This document shows positions 15,428-24,696 of a stretch of DNA of 34,877 nt, piece after piece (position 1 is the first letter of the stretch; each line of letters starts with the position of its first letter). The translations under genes were made by a program, and so were the position numbers. Source of the stretch: Candidatus Cloacimonadota bacterium (GTDB lineage: Bacteria > Cloacimonadota > Cloacimonadia > Cloacimonadales > TCS61). The notes below the pieces were generated by a model. That model saw only the letters and a list, made by a program, of their open reading frames with translations. It searched no databases and had not been told where the DNA came from. The stretch spans positions 1 to 34,877 of the forward strand of contig JAIPGO010000038.1 of NCBI GenBank assembly GCA_021736135.1, written 5' to 3'.

Positions 15428-16361
15428 CTCCCTCTATCCCTCGATTTTTTCGACTCTCGACGCTCTTTTCCGCTTTGAGGATATCAGCGTTGCGGGTGAG
15501 TCGAAGATCTTTTTCTGAAAAGATGACCATGCCTGTAATAATGCAGATGAGGCCCGTGATCTCGAATTTACCCGGCAGGTAGTGCGGCAGAATAAGGATC
15601 TGGATTATTATGGGCAAGGTGATATAGGCGACATTGTAAAACGGGATAAGCTGTGAAACGAAGACGCGGCGGCTGTAAGCATGCTGAGTAATGAGCATAG
15701 CTGCGGAGGAAGCAGCAAAGCTTAGTATAAAGAGCAGCCAGCCAATGGTATTATCCGGGATAAAACCATTGGCACCGGCTAAATTTTGCCCGGTAGCTTT
15801 AAGTATAGGATCAAGCGCGGCAATCAGTCCGGCAATCAATCCAACGTGCATAGCATCCTTAAAGAGATGACCGCTTTTTTTGCCGTTAATAATGATAAGG
15901 GGAGAGATCAAGCCGGTAACGAGCAGGATAAGCAAAAGAGTTTTAATATTGACCAGGCTATAATTCACCGGGAGTGAATTCCGGGCGGCAAGACTCATAA
16001 TGAAACCACCAATGATAACAATGATTACTCCGACCCAGTTCTGGACACCTGATCTTTCTTTCATCACGTATTTTGTGAAAAGCAGCATCGGCAGCATACC
16101 TATACCATACATAGCGGTGAAATATGAGATTGTACCGTATTTTCCGGCAAGAATAACAAAAACCACGCAGAGATTGGAAAGCAGAAGTCCAATAATATAT
16201 ATATGGTGTTTCCCTGCGGGGCTTAAAAGAGGTGCTTTACGAGTGAGATGCTGGCGGAATCTATCGAAAGAGTGAATGCCCAGCCTTTGCATACTACGGG
16301 CTATATGAAGCACACAGGAATAGATAATACCCAGGATGATAACAATGATATTACCGTTCAT
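15417..16361 (-). CDS. DMT-superfamily membrane transporter (EamA/NIPA-like), possibly Mg2+
   Basis: 314 aa, almost wholly hydrophobic, with about nine to ten membrane segments in two similar halves. The EamA-type signature is visible (ISYFTAMYGIGMLPMLLFTKYVMKER followed by NWVGVIIVIIGGFIM; the second half ends ITGMVIFSEKDL). The start is 15 bp after the mgtE stop, so the two are co-transcribed. NIPA-type magnesium transporters are DMT members, so a role in Mg2+ movement is plausible from context. Sequence alone only supports a DMT transporter. The start has a weak AGG site. The polar tail (SVESRKNRGIEGVTD) runs into short-period repeat DNA, so the terminus may be recent. Confidence 0.8.
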   Translation of the reverse strand: MNGNIIVIILGIIYSCVLHIARSMQRLGIHSFDRFRQHLTRKAPLLSPAGKHHIYIIGLLLSNLCVVFVILAGKYGTISYFTAMYGIGMLPMLLFTKYVMKERSGVQNWVGVIIVIIGGFIMSLAARNSLPVNYSLVNIKTLLLILLVTGLISPLIIINGKKSGHLFKDAMHVGLIAGLIAALDPILKATGQNLAGANGFIPDNTIGWLLFILSFAASSAAMLITQHAYSRRVFVSQLIPFYNVAYITLPIIIQILILPHYLPGKFEITGLICIITGMVIFSEKDLRLTRNADILKAEKSVESRKNRGIEGVTD

Positions 16362-16376
16362 TAAAACCTGCTTAAA

Positions 16377-17711
16377 TTACATTATTAATAAAGTGGCAAG
16401 CCCCAGGAAACAGGCATAACCGCCGATATCGGTTAGCATAGTGATGATCACGCTGGACGCAAGAGCCGGATCAATCTTAAGAGATTTAAGAATAACCGGG
16501 ATCAATGAGCCGACGAGTCCGGCAATAAACATATTGCAGACCATGGCCACGCCTAGAATAAAGCCCAGTCGAGGATCAAACTTGAGCAGAAAAGCCAGCA
16601 GAAATACCAGAGTGCCAATGATCACGCCATTGATAAATCCAACGGTAATTTCTTTGGTTACTGCTTTCCAGGTATTATGTAGTGTAAGTTCTCCCAGCGC
16701 GATACCCCGCGTGATAACGGTAAGTGTCTGAGTACCGGAATTTCCCCCAAGTCCTGCCACAATAGGCATGAGCACTGCCAGAATGCTGAGCCTGGCGATA
16801 GTTTCTTCAAAAATACCGACCACGGAAGAGATGAGAATGGCAGTCAGCAGATTCAGAGTCAGCCAGGGTAGTCTTTTTTTCACGGAATTAATGGGACGCG
16901 TAAAGACGCGGTCTTCTTCATTCAAACCCACGAGACGGTAAGCATCTTCAGTAGCTTCTTCATCCATAACGTCGATGATGTCATCCACGGTAATGCGTCC
17001 CAGCAGACGGTTATGTTCATCCACAACGGGGAGCACATACATATCGTATTTACGGAAGAGATTAACTACCTTTTCCTGGTCCATATCCACCTGGGCAGAA
17101 ATGAGTGAAGTATCCATCATTTCTGCAACGATGGCAGAATCAGGGGCGAGCAGCAGATGCCCGATATCCAGAATCCCAACGAGTCTATGGTGATCATCTA
17201 TAACGTAAACGCGATGGATGTTTTCCACTTCCTCATAATTCTGCCGGATGTCTTCGATAACCTCATTGCGGGTAAGTTTCTGGTAAACGGCGATGATCTC
17301 CGTCTGCATAAGCCCGCCGGCAGATTCTTCAGGATAGCTAAGCAGTTGTGTGTAATTCGTGCGGTCTTCGTCATCGAGAGCGGAAAGCACATCCTGAGTG
17401 ACATCATCCGTAAGCTCGGAAAGCATATCCACGGCTTCATCGGTTTCCATCTCATCAATGATGTTCACAAGTCTTTCGGAATTTGTATGATCAAGGATTT
17501 CCTGACGGAATTCGTCATGAATTTCGGAAAGGACATTGGACGCCATTTCCGGATCAAGCAGAGTAAAAAGTTCTAGATGGAATTCCTGGGGTAATTCGTT
17601 AATTAATTCCGCAACATCAGCAGGATGCTGCTCTTTGAGGAAAGCGGCAAGTTCGGTAAACTGCCTCTCTTCCAGAAGATGCACAACCTGGTCATAATCA
17701 ATTTTGATCAT
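16377..17711 (-). CDS. mgtE: Magnesium transporter/channel MgtE
   Basis: 444 aa from the ATG at 17711, which is preceded by GGAGGT; the longer frame adds 20 unlikely residues. Layout: MgtE N domain (about 1-125, helical, acidic), two CBS domains (about 138-190 and 200-250) that sense cytosolic Mg2+, a connecting helix (254-283) and five membrane segments (285-444). The conserved PIVAGLGGNSGTQTLTVITR (316-335) and the late aspartate D428 (MLTDIGG) line the ion path in the family. It lies 37 nt after the terminator of the ribosomal operon, which leaves little room for its own promoter. No M-box leader fits there, so terminator readthrough may supply expression. Confidence 0.95.
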   Translation of the reverse strand: MIKIDYDQVVHLLEERQFTELAAFLKEQHPADVAELINELPQEFHLELFTLLDPEMASNVLSEIHDEFRQEILDHTNSERLVNIIDEMETDEAVDMLSELTDDVTQDVLSALDDEDRTNYTQLLSYPEESAGGLMQTEIIAVYQKLTRNEVIEDIRQNYEEVENIHRVYVIDDHHRLVGILDIGHLLLAPDSAIVAEMMDTSLISAQVDMDQEKVVNLFRKYDMYVLPVVDEHNRLLGRITVDDIIDVMDEEATEDAYRLVGLNEEDRVFTRPINSVKKRLPWLTLNLLTAILISSVVGIFEETIARLSILAVLMPIVAGLGGNSGTQTLTVITRGIALGELTLHNTWKAVTKEITVGFINGVIIGTLVFLLAFLLKFDPRLGFILGVAMVCNMFIAGLVGSLIPVILKSLKIDPALASSVIITMLTDIGGYACFLGLATLLIM

Positions 17712-17747
17712 ATTACCTCCAGGATAATAATTCAGGATTGCAGAGTC

Positions 17748-17780
17748 AAAAAAAAAGGCTGCCCTCTGCAAGCAGCCTTT
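17748..17780 (-). terminator. Intrinsic terminator after rplQ
   Basis: The minus strand has stem AAAGGCTGC / GCAGCCTTT (9 bp; 17780-17772 with 17762-17754), 9-nt loop, and a run of nine T. It ends the tuf-rplQ operon 20 nt after the rplQ stop. Confidence 0.92.
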
Positions 17781-17799
17781 TCAACATTAAATCAAGAGT

Positions 17800-18207
17800 C
17801 TATTTTGCGAGGTCTTCGGCTTTGATATTATTAGAATCAGCAGAAACGATATCTCTTTCCACGAATTCGATAACTGCCATCGGGGCGCAGTCGCCGCGAC
17901 GGAAACCGTTTTTAAGAACGCGCAAATAGCCACCTTTACGGTTCATATAACCAGGTGCCATTTCATCAAAGACCTTTTTCACCAGAGTACGGTTTCCCAG
18001 CACTTTGAAGGCAAGGCGACGATGATGAACGGAGCCCTTTTTTCCATAAGTAATGACTCTTTCACAGAGTGATCTAACTTCTTTGGCTTTCGCCAGCGTA
18101 GTGTTGATGCGCTCATGCACTATGAGAGATTTAACCAGGTTTTCCATCAATGCTTCGCGGTGCCCGGCTTCTCTGCCAAATTTTCTTCCTCTTACTTTGT
18201 GTCTCAT
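17800..18207 (-). CDS. rplQ: 50S ribosomal protein L17
   Basis: 135 aa (E. coli 127). The conserved start MRHKVRGRKFGREAGHREAL and the ITYGKKGSVHHRR segment identify L17, which binds 23S rRNA near the exit-tunnel side. A short acidic tail (SADSNNIKAEDLAK) extends past the usual end. It is the last gene of the alpha cluster, 10 bp after rpoA, and is followed directly by the terminator. Confidence 0.97.
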   Translation of the reverse strand: MRHKVRGRKFGREAGHREALMENLVKSLIVHERINTTLAKAKEVRSLCERVITYGKKGSVHHRRLAFKVLGNRTLVKKVFDEMAPGYMNRKGGYLRVLKNGFRRGDCAPMAVIEFVERDIVSADSNNIKAEDLAK

Positions 18208-18217
18208 GTTACTATCC

Positions 18218-19228
18218 CTATCTTACAGTTACTTTTTTTCTTGCATCCTGGATTTCCTTCTCTTTGCCGGCGACGTCATAACCTAAATGAAGGTTATATT
18301 TCTCCAGCAGAGCATTGATCTCTTCCAGGGATTTTTTACCAAAGTTACGGTATTTTAACATTTCATTATCCGATTTAGATACAAGCTCGCCAATAGTATC
18401 GATCTTAGCAGCAGCAAGGCAATTGCTGCAGCGTACGGATAATTCCAGCTCATTGACATTCATGCAGAATATCTTTTCCAGTTCTTCAAGTTCCGGGTCC
18501 ATCTTCACTTCCTCGATGTATTCCGGCTCGTTTTCGAAGAGCACTACGCGGTTATAAAGATCACGGAGTATCATGGCAGCCAGGTAGAGTGCATCGCGGG
18601 GGTTAATGCTGCCATCGGAGGTGATATCCATAATGATCTTGTCATAATCAATCTTTTGACCCACACGCTGTTTTTCCACGGTGTAATTCACTTGTGTGAT
18701 TGGTGAATAGATGGAATCTACGGAAATCACGCCGACGGGATATTCTTCATTGATCTGTGAATCGGCTGGCACGTAACCACGTCCGATACCAACCCAGATT
18801 TCCATGCGGAATTCCACGTCTTCGGTCATTTCTGCCAGAACCAGTTCCTTGTTGATGATCTTCACATCACCGGTTTCCTGGATCTCGCCAGCCGTGATCT
18901 CGCCAATTCCGTTATGTTCCAGAACGAGCTTTGTTTCCTGGATAGTGTCTGATTTAACCACAAGCTGCTTCAGGCGCATGATGAGGTCAATGTAATCTGA
19001 ATCACATCCTGGAATTGGAACAAATTCGTGATGCAGTCCTTCTATTTTAACGTAACGGACAGCCGCACCCTGAATGGCAGAAAGAAGCACACGACGCAAG
19101 GTGTTACCAATAGTAGTACCAAAGCCGGGTTCCAGAGGACCTATCTCAAATCTTCCGTAAGTGGAAGTAAATGTACTTTCGTCAACTTCTACTTTTTCGG
19201 GAAGCTGTATCGGTTCTAGTAAAGTCAT
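18218..19228 (-). CDS. rpoA: RNA polymerase alpha subunit
   Basis: 336 aa. The N-terminal assembly domain (about 1-235) carries GFGTTIGNTLRRVLLSAIQGAAV, which forms the alpha dimer and contacts beta/beta-prime. An acidic linker (EPEYIEEVKMDPELEELEK) leads to the C-terminal domain (about 255-325) with its helix-hairpin-helix (IDTIGELVSKSDNEMLKYRN), which binds promoter UP elements and activators. It sits in the classic position between rpsD and rplQ, 15 bp after rpsD. An AGGAGA site precedes the ATG. Confidence 0.97.
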   Translation of the reverse strand: MTLLEPIQLPEKVEVDESTFTSTYGRFEIGPLEPGFGTTIGNTLRRVLLSAIQGAAVRYVKIEGLHHEFVPIPGCDSDYIDLIMRLKQLVVKSDTIQETKLVLEHNGIGEITAGEIQETGDVKIINKELVLAEMTEDVEFRMEIWVGIGRGYVPADSQINEEYPVGVISVDSIYSPITQVNYTVEKQRVGQKIDYDKIIMDITSDGSINPRDALYLAAMILRDLYNRVVLFENEPEYIEEVKMDPELEELEKIFCMNVNELELSVRCSNCLAAAKIDTIGELVSKSDNEMLKYRNFGKKSLEEINALLEKYNLHLGYDVAGKEKEIQDARKKVTVR

Positions 19229-19243
19229 ATTACCTTCTCCTTT

Positions 19244-19861
19244 TTACTTGGAGTAGTACTCAACGATCAATCTTTCTTCGATATTTACAGGAATCTGTTC
19301 ACGAACTGGTAATTCGAGAAATGTACCGGTAAATCTTTCCTTATCAACTTGCAGCCAGGAATAAGGATTCGCCGAAGCGTCCATTGCATCCTGAATGGCA
19401 AGCATATTGCGACTCTTTTCTTTAACCTCAACAATGTCATTGGGTTTGACGAGGAAAGAAGGGATATCCACTTTGCGACCGTTCACCTTGATGTGTCCGT
19501 GATTAACGAACTGACGCGACTGCATAATTGTACGGGCAAAACCCATGCGGTAAACAACGGTATCGAGTCTTCTTTCCAGTAACTGGAGAAGATTGACACC
19601 GGTGGCACCGGCCATTCTATCTGCCTTGGCAAAATAATTTCTGAACTGCTTCTCCAGAATGAGATAAGTATATCTCAATTTCTGCTTTTCCATCAGGTGT
19701 AATCCGTAATCAGAAACACGACGTTTGAATTTGCCTCCATTGCCGTGCTGTCCTGGAGGAAAGTTTCTCTTTTCCAGTAAGCGATCAAACTTCGGGTTTC
19801 CGTAAATATTTTCACTAAATCGTCTAACGATTTTTCCTTTGGGACCAGTAAATTTAGCCAT
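19244..19861 (-). CDS. rpsD: 30S ribosomal protein S4
   Basis: 205 aa, like E. coli (206). The S4 RNA-binding domain is at about 95-160 ([35 protein letters not shown]). The N-terminal region has no zinc-binding cysteines, so this is the zinc-free (C-minus) form. S4 nucleates 16S assembly and in some bacteria represses its own operon; no such site was recognised here. It is 11 bp after rpsK. Confidence 0.97.
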   Translation of the reverse strand: MAKFTGPKGKIVRRFSENIYGNPKFDRLLEKRNFPPGQHGNGGKFKRRVSDYGLHLMEKQKLRYTYLILEKQFRNYFAKADRMAGATGVNLLQLLERRLDTVVYRMGFARTIMQSRQFVNHGHIKVNGRKVDIPSFLVKPNDIVEVKEKSRNMLAIQDAMDASANPYSWLQVDKERFTGTFLELPVREQIPVNIEERLIVEYYSK

Positions 19862-19872
19862 ATCTTAATTCC

Positions 19873-20268
19873 TTAGATTCTTCTGGTTTTTCTAGGACGA
19901 CAACCATTATGAGGAATGGGTGTGGCGTCTTTTATCATTGTGACTCTAAGTCCATTGGCATCCAGGGACCTGATAGCTGATTCACGTCCTCCACCGGGTC
20001 CGCGCACAACTACCTGAACTTTGGTAATACCCATTTCAAGAGCAGCTTTTGCCACTTCTTCAGCAGCAAGCTGAGCTGCAAAAGGGGTACTTTTTTTCGA
20101 GCCTTTATAACCAATCTTGCCGCCACTGGACCAGGTCAACGTATTACCTGCCAGATCTGCAAGACTGACTATTGTATTATTAAAACTGGAATGAATGTGT
20201 GCAACTCCTTCATTAAAAGAGAGACGAGTTCTTTTTTTCTTAATTCTGCGTGCAGTTTTTTTTGCCAT
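19873..20268 (-). CDS. rpsK: 30S ribosomal protein S11
   Basis: 131 aa. The [21 protein letters not shown] segment, [17 protein letters not shown] and the basic tail [14 protein letters not shown] are diagnostic. S11 lies on the 30S platform near the Shine-Dalgarno helix. The N-terminus is unusually rich in Lys/Arg ([13 protein letters not shown]). It is 10 bp after rpsM. Confidence 0.97.
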   Translation of the reverse strand: MAKKTARRIKKKRTRLSFNEGVAHIHSSFNNTIVSLADLAGNTLTWSSGGKIGYKGSKKSTPFAAQLAAEEVAKAALEMGITKVQVVVRGPGGGRESAIRSLDANGLRVTMIKDATPIPHNGCRPRKTRRI

Positions 20269-20278
20269 ATTTTATCTC

Positions 20279-20653
20279 CTAACTCTTCTTCTTTCCAACG
20301 GCAGAGCCACGGCGGCGACCGCGACGTGTGCGGGCATTAGTATGAGTTCTCTGACCACGTACCGGCATTGATCTTTTATGCCGTAATCCACGATAAGCAC
20401 CTATTTCCATTAGACGCTTGATGTCCATCGCGACCTGAGTTCTCATTTCTCCTTCCACTACATGCTCGGTTGTAATAATATCCCGCAAAAGTTTTTCCTC
20501 TTCCAGAGTAAGGTCTTTCACTCTTTTGTCGGGATCAATTCCGGTGCGGGCAAGCAATTTCGTGGAAGTTGTAAGCCCTATTCCGTAAATATAAGTAAGA
20601 CCTATAATAACACGTTTGTCTTTTGGTAACTCAATACCTGCTATATGTGCCAA
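20279..20653 (-). CDS. rpsM: 30S ribosomal protein S13
   Basis: 124 aa. It begins [25 protein letters not shown] (helix-two-turn-helix region) and ends with the basic tail [19 protein letters not shown], which reaches the A- and P-site tRNAs. The head protein contacts S19 and L5. An AGGAGG site precedes the ATG, 21 bp after the rpmJ stop. Confidence 0.97.
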   Translation of the reverse strand: MAHIAGIELPKDKRVIIGLTYIYGIGLTTSTKLLARTGIDPDKRVKDLTLEEEKLLRDIITTEHVVEGEMRTQVAMDIKRLMEIGAYRGLRHKRSMPVRGQRTHTNARTRRGRRRGSAVGKKKS

Positions 20654-20674
20654 ACTATATCCTCCTTATCTGAT

Positions 20675-20791
20675 TTAACCCTGTCTCTGCTTATGCTTAG
20701 GGTTTACGGGACATATAATTCTGATTATTCCATTTCTTTTTATAACTCTGCAATCTTTGCAGATCTTCTTAACGGATGCTTTAACTTTCAT
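20675..20791 (-). CDS. rpmJ: 50S ribosomal protein L36 (38 aa)
   Basis: A short frame found by reading the infA-rpsM gap: ATG at 20791, TAA at 20677-20675, 38 aa beginning [20 protein letters not shown]. Zinc ligands C11, C14, C27 and H33 are all present, so this is the zinc-binding type. AGGAG lies 7 nt before the start. Length and position between infA and rpsM are as in many bacteria. Confidence 0.95.
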   Translation of the reverse strand: MKVKASVKKICKDCRVIKRNGIIRIICPVNPKHKQRQG

Positions 20792-20801
20792 CTTCTATCT
20801 C

Positions 20802-21020
20802 CTATTTATAACGGTATGTGATCCGACCTCTGTTCAGATCATAAGGTGAGAGTTCCACTTTGACCTTATCTCCGGGCAGAATTCTGATATAATGCATGCG
20901 AATCTTGCCGGAGCTGTGAGCTATGATCTCATGTCCGTTTTCTAATTCAACCCGAAACATGGTGTTCGGTAAGGCCTCTTTCACGACACCCTCAACTTCT
21001 ATAACGCCTTCTTTTGCCAT
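20802..21020 (-). CDS. infA: Translation initiation factor IF-1
   Basis: 72 aa, a single S1/OB-fold domain: [61 protein letters not shown]. It occupies the A site of the 30S subunit during initiation. Length matches the family exactly. It lies 12 bp after map and 10 bp before rpmJ. Confidence 0.97.
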   Translation of the reverse strand: MAKEGVIEVEGVVKEALPNTMFRVELENGHEIIAHSSGKIRMHYIRILPGDKVKVELSPYDLNRGRITYRYK

Positions 21021-21032
21021 AAATTCCTTTCC

Positions 21033-21797
21033 TTAATTATAAGGTAATGTAAGTATTTCCGGCTCTGCATCTGTCACCAGGAGCGTGTTTTCAAAATGAG
21101 CAGACAGGCTTCCGTCTGCCGAAAAAAACTCCCAGCCACGTTCAATCACTTGGTTAGTGCCAATGTTTACCATAGGTTCAATTGACAGTGTCATTCCAGC
21201 CTTAAGCCTGGGTCCTTTTCCTGCGACACCAAAATTCGGGATCATGGGGTCTTCGTGCATCTCTCTTCCAATCCCATGACCAGTGAGATCATCAGCTACG
21301 CTATAACCTCTTTCTCTGATGAACGACCCGATTGTCCAGGAAATATCACCTACCCGGTTACCTGCTCTTGCCATCTGCATGCCGCGGTTGAGCGCTTCGC
21401 GAGTAACTTCCAGAAGTTTCTCGGCTGCTCCTGCTATCCGTCCCACTCGAAAGCTGCGGGCACCATCACCATGGAAACCATTTTTAAAGGCTCCGACATC
21501 AATGCCGATTATATCGCCTTCTTTCAAAATGACCTCTTTTGATGGTATCCCGTGAACTATGCAGTCATTAACGGATGAGCATATCGCTGAAGGAAAGGGT
21601 TCAAGACCCGGTACGCGATATCCCTTGAAACTGGGAACCGCTCCCTGACTGAGGATATAATCTTCCGCAATCCGGTTCAATTCCCAGGTACTTACTCCCG
21701 GAGCTACATGCTCTGCCAGCAGCGCCAGCAGCTCACCCACTATCCGGTTGCTTTCCCGCATCAATTCTATTTCACTTTTATTCTTAATAAAGATCAT
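21033..21797 (-). CDS. map: Methionine aminopeptidase, type I
   Basis: 254 aa. It removes the initiator Met from new proteins. The five metal ligands are visible: D100 (GIDVGAF), D111 (GDGARSF), H174 (TGHGIGREMHEDP), E207 (LSIEPM) and E236 (AHFENT); H82 in VHGIP is the usual substrate-side histidine. There is no N-terminal zinc or SH3 extension. It follows secY by 9 bp; adk, often between secY and map, is absent here. Confidence 0.97.
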   Translation of the reverse strand: MIFIKNKSEIELMRESNRIVGELLALLAEHVAPGVSTWELNRIAEDYILSQGAVPSFKGYRVPGLEPFPSAICSSVNDCIVHGIPSKEVILKEGDIIGIDVGAFKNGFHGDGARSFRVGRIAGAAEKLLEVTREALNRGMQMARAGNRVGDISWTIGSFIRERGYSVADDLTGHGIGREMHEDPMIPNFGVAGKGPRLKAGMTLSIEPMVNIGTNQVIERGWEFFSADGSLSAHFENTLLVTDAEPEILTLPYN

Positions 21798-21806
21798 CGG
21801 ATTTTG

Positions 21807-23111
21807 TTAACGGCTTCTGCCACGCAGCTTGCCCTTTTTCATAAATCCGTCATAATGCCGCATCACCAGGTGTGATTCGATCTGCTGCAGCGTATCAAGC
21901 GCTACTCCCACAATAATGATCAAACCAGTACCACCAAAGTAGAAAGGCAGGTTTGCCCATTTTGCCATAAATTCCGGCAAAATAGCTATAAAGGCAAAGA
22001 ATATGGCTCCCGGCAGCGTAATTCTGGTTAAGACGCCGTTGATGTAATCTGCCGTCTTTTTACCGGGTTTTCTACCCGGTATGAAACCGCCATAACTTTT
22101 CATATTTTCTGCCATTTCTGTTGGATTCAATACCATTGCTGTATAGAAATAAGCAAAGAAAACGATCAGGAGCACATATAATATGGAATATAACCAGGCT
22201 CCCGGTGATAAAATATTTACTATGGCATTGGCAAAATCGCTGTCCTTGAAGAAAGTAGCGAGCGTGCGCGGGAACATTAGTACTGACTGTGCAAAAATAA
22301 TCGGGATAACACCAGCTGAATTCACCTTCAAAGGTATGAAAGTGCTTTGACCACCATATACTTTGCGCCCTACCACTCTTTTGGCGTATTGCACTGGTAT
22401 TTTACGAATACCTTCCGTTACCAGAACGACCGATGCGGTTACCAGTATCATTACAAGAATAACAGCAACTGCGGTAAATATATTCATCACACCGGCTGAG
22501 ACCATATTGAACATGTTCAGGAATCCCTGTGGATAACGGGCTATAATACCTGCAAAAATTATCAGTGAGATACCATTCCCAATTCCATGCTCAGTAATCT
22601 GTTCTCCCAGCCACATTATTATCATAGTACCGGTAACCATGCTCAAGACACAGGTAAACACGAATGTGAAACCCTCATTGGGAACTGCGCCTTCCAGTCC
22701 TTGCAGGAATAGAGCAATACCAATAGAGTTGAAAGTGGCTATAAATATCGTGCCATAACGCGTGTACTGGTTAATTTTCTTCTGCCCTTCCGCACCTTCT
22801 TTTCGCAGTTTCTCGAAAAACGGGATTACGCTGCCCAGCAACTGGATCACAATAGAGGTCGTGATATATGGCATAATACCCAGGGCAAAGACTGATGCTC
22901 TTTGCAGGTTGCCTCCCACAAAAAGATCAAACATACTGAACATATTGCCACTGGCTCCTGCACCTGCAATAAAATCTTTTAATGCGGTTGCATTGATGCC
23001 AGGTACGGGTACAAAGCTGCCAAGACGGTAAATCACCAGGATCAGGGCCGTGAAAAGAATCTTCTTCTTAAGATCCGGAATCTTGAATATATTACTTATA
23101 CTGTTAAACAC
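21807..23111 (-). CDS. secY: Protein translocase subunit SecY
   Basis: 434 aa with ten predicted membrane segments forming the Sec channel. The early VYRLGSFVPVPGINATAL, the plug region (GGNLQRASVFALGIMPYITTSIVIQLL), and the cytoplasmic loops VTEGIRKIPVQYAKRV and GGFIPGRKPGKKTADYI, which contact the ribosome and SecA, are typical. The basic tail ends KLRGRSR. The start is 1 bp after the rplO stop, so translation is probably coupled. Confidence 0.97.
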   Translation of the reverse strand: MFNSISNIFKIPDLKKKILFTALILVIYRLGSFVPVPGINATALKDFIAGAGASGNMFSMFDLFVGGNLQRASVFALGIMPYITTSIVIQLLGSVIPFFEKLRKEGAEGQKKINQYTRYGTIFIATFNSIGIALFLQGLEGAVPNEGFTFVFTCVLSMVTGTMIIMWLGEQITEHGIGNGISLIIFAGIIARYPQGFLNMFNMVSAGVMNIFTAVAVILVMILVTASVVLVTEGIRKIPVQYAKRVVGRKVYGGQSTFIPLKVNSAGVIPIIFAQSVLMFPRTLATFFKDSDFANAIVNILSPGAWLYSILYVLLIVFFAYFYTAMVLNPTEMAENMKSYGGFIPGRKPGKKTADYINGVLTRITLPGAIFFAFIAILPEFMAKWANLPFYFGGTGLIIIVGVALDTLQQIESHLVMRHYDGFMKKGKLRGRSR

Positions 23112-23112
23112 T

Positions 23113-23565
23113 TTAAATTACCTCCGCTTTGCCGCCAAGTTTTTCAATTATTTCCTTGGCAGTTTTAGAGAAGGAATTGGCTTTGATGGTTATTGTTTTG
23201 TTAAATTCTTCCTCACTGTCAGCCAGAATCTTAACGGGCGCCTGCTCATGCTTACGCAGTTTCCTGATTAGATTCAATTCTTCCAGTATCTCGATATCAA
23301 ATTCGGTGATGTCAAGTTTCAGCAGGGTTCCCAGGTTCACTATCCGGCATTCAATCCGGAAAGGATTCTTAAAACCTCGTTTGGGAACACGCCGTTGCAG
23401 GGGCATTTGTCCACCCTCAAACCAGGCCGGAATTGTTCCGCCTGAACGTGATTTCTGTCCCTTGTGACCTTTGCCGGATGTTCCACCCCATCCTGATCCT
23501 TCACCTTTACCCAATCTCTTCTTGTTCTTTTTGATATCAGGTCGTTTTATGTCATGAAGTAACAT
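23113..23565 (-). CDS. rplO: 50S ribosomal protein L15
   Basis: 150 aa. The glycine-rich basic N-terminal extension (KKRLGKGEGSGWGGTSGKGH) threads into 23S rRNA. The C-terminal part (ILADSEEEFNKTITIKANSFS) folds as the globular domain. It lies between rpmD and secY as in the standard spc cluster. Confidence 0.97.
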   Translation of the reverse strand: MLLHDIKRPDIKKNKKRLGKGEGSGWGGTSGKGHKGQKSRSGGTIPAWFEGGQMPLQRRVPKRGFKNPFRIECRIVNLGTLLKLDITEFDIEILEELNLIRKLRKHEQAPVKILADSEEEFNKTITIKANSFSKTAKEIIEKLGGKAEVI

Positions 23566-23581
23566 TATCTACTCCTTAACC

Positions 23582-23770
23582 TTATTCCACTATCTCATCC
23601 ACCTGTACCAGGTGAGAGACCTTATTTACCATTCCCCTGATCATCGGGGTATCATTATGTATGCGGGAACTGCTGATCTTGCCTAAGCCCAAAGCTTTCA
23701 CAGTCCGCTTCTGATCTTCCTTGCGACCAATTACACTGTGGATCAAGGTTACTTTAAGCTTCTTTGTCAT
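23582..23770 (-). CDS. rpmD: 50S ribosomal protein L30
   Basis: 62 aa with the L30 core: [40 protein letters not shown]. It overlaps the 3' end of rpsE by 17 nt in another frame. The start ATG is supported by GAGGTG 4 nt upstream, which lies inside rpsE. Confidence 0.95.
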   Translation of the reverse strand: MTKKLKVTLIHSVIGRKEDQKRTVKALGLGKISSSRIHNDTPMIRGMVNKVSHLVQVDEIVE

Positions 23771-24296
23771 GTTTCACCTCTCTGCCGGTAAGTTCCTCGA
23801 GGGTCTTACCGCGTAAACGAGCCACGTCTTTAATTGTTCTCAGGCTTTTAAGTCCGTTAACAGTTGCTTTCACCACATTAGCAGGTGTGTTTGAGCCCAG
23901 GGACTTGGTGAGTATGTCCTGGATTCCTGCTGCTTCCAGAATTGCCCGGGCGGGACCCCCGGCTATTACGCCGGTACCTGCCGAAGCTGGTTTCAGAAGT
24001 ATCTTGCTGGCACCAAATCTGCCTACGATCTCGTGAGGGATTGTGCCCCTGACCATTGGTACTGCAAATAGCTTCTTGCCTGCTTTCTCTTTGGCTTTCC
24101 GAATCGCTTCCGATATTTCATTCGCTTTACCGGTGGCTACACCGATGCGTCCATTTTTATCGCCGACTACTACTGTTGCATTAAAACTGAAATTTCTTCC
24201 ACCTTTCACAACCTTTGCTACGCGGTTTGTGTCTATCAAAGTCTCGGCAGCAAATAGAGCTTCTGTGAAACGAGGATTTTTTGTGTTTTTTTCCAA
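23754..24296 (-). CDS. rpsE: 30S ribosomal protein S5
   Basis: 180 aa (E. coli 167). The double-stranded-RNA-binding N domain ([30 protein letters not shown]) and the C domain ([22 protein letters not shown]) are complete. S5 helps maintain decoding accuracy and mRNA unwinding. The short C-terminal tail EVKHDKEA is encoded in the overlap with rpmD. Confidence 0.97.
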   Translation of the reverse strand: MEKNTKNPRFTEALFAAETLIDTNRVAKVVKGGRNFSFNATVVVGDKNGRIGVATGKANEISEAIRKAKEKAGKKLFAVPMVRGTIPHEIVGRFGASKILLKPASAGTGVIAGGPARAILEAAGIQDILTKSLGSNTPANVVKATVNGLKSLRTIKDVARLRGKTLEELTGREVKHDKEA

Positions 24297-24307
24297 TTTA
24301 TTCCTCC

Positions 24308-24682
24308 TTAGAATTCCAGCCCGGCTTTACGGGCTCCTTCTGCCAATGCTTTGACGCGTCCATGATATAAATAACCTCCGCGGTCAAATGTGACTTTTGT
24401 TATACCCTTGGCGAGTGCCAGCTCTCCCAGCTTCCTGCCCGTTTCAAAACTCTGCTCGGTCTTCTTGAGCTTAGTATCGGAAGCAAGCTCTTTTGATAAG
24501 GTTGAAAACGACACAAGTGTATTACCGGTTTTATCATCGATGACCTGACCATAAATGTTATTCAAACTGCGAAATACAACCAGGCGCGGGCGTTCAGCCG
24601 TACCAGAAACGCGATTCCGGATATGTAAATGACGGCGTTCTCTGGCTAACCGCTTCTGAAATGATATGTTCTTGCTTTTCAT
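24308..24682 (-). CDS. rplR: 50S ribosomal protein L18
   Basis: 124 aa; binds 5S rRNA. Diagnostic segments: [34 protein letters not shown] and [22 protein letters not shown] near the C-terminus. The N-terminal basic stretch is normal for the family. Gaps of 11-14 bp separate it from both neighbours. Confidence 0.97.
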   Translation of the reverse strand: MKSKNISFQKRLARERRHLHIRNRVSGTAERPRLVVFRSLNNIYGQVIDDKTGNTLVSFSTLSKELASDTKLKKTEQSFETGRKLGELALAKGITKVTFDRGGYLYHGRVKALAEGARKAGLEF

Positions 24683-24696
24683 TGTTTTTATACCTC

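Noticed and set aside
17157-17576. 139-aa plus-strand open frame
   Set aside because: It is a shadow of mgtE, which has full family motifs on the other strand.
17712-17750. M-box (Mg2+) riboswitch before mgtE
   Set aside because: Only 37 nt separate the terminator from the start, too short for the aptamer.
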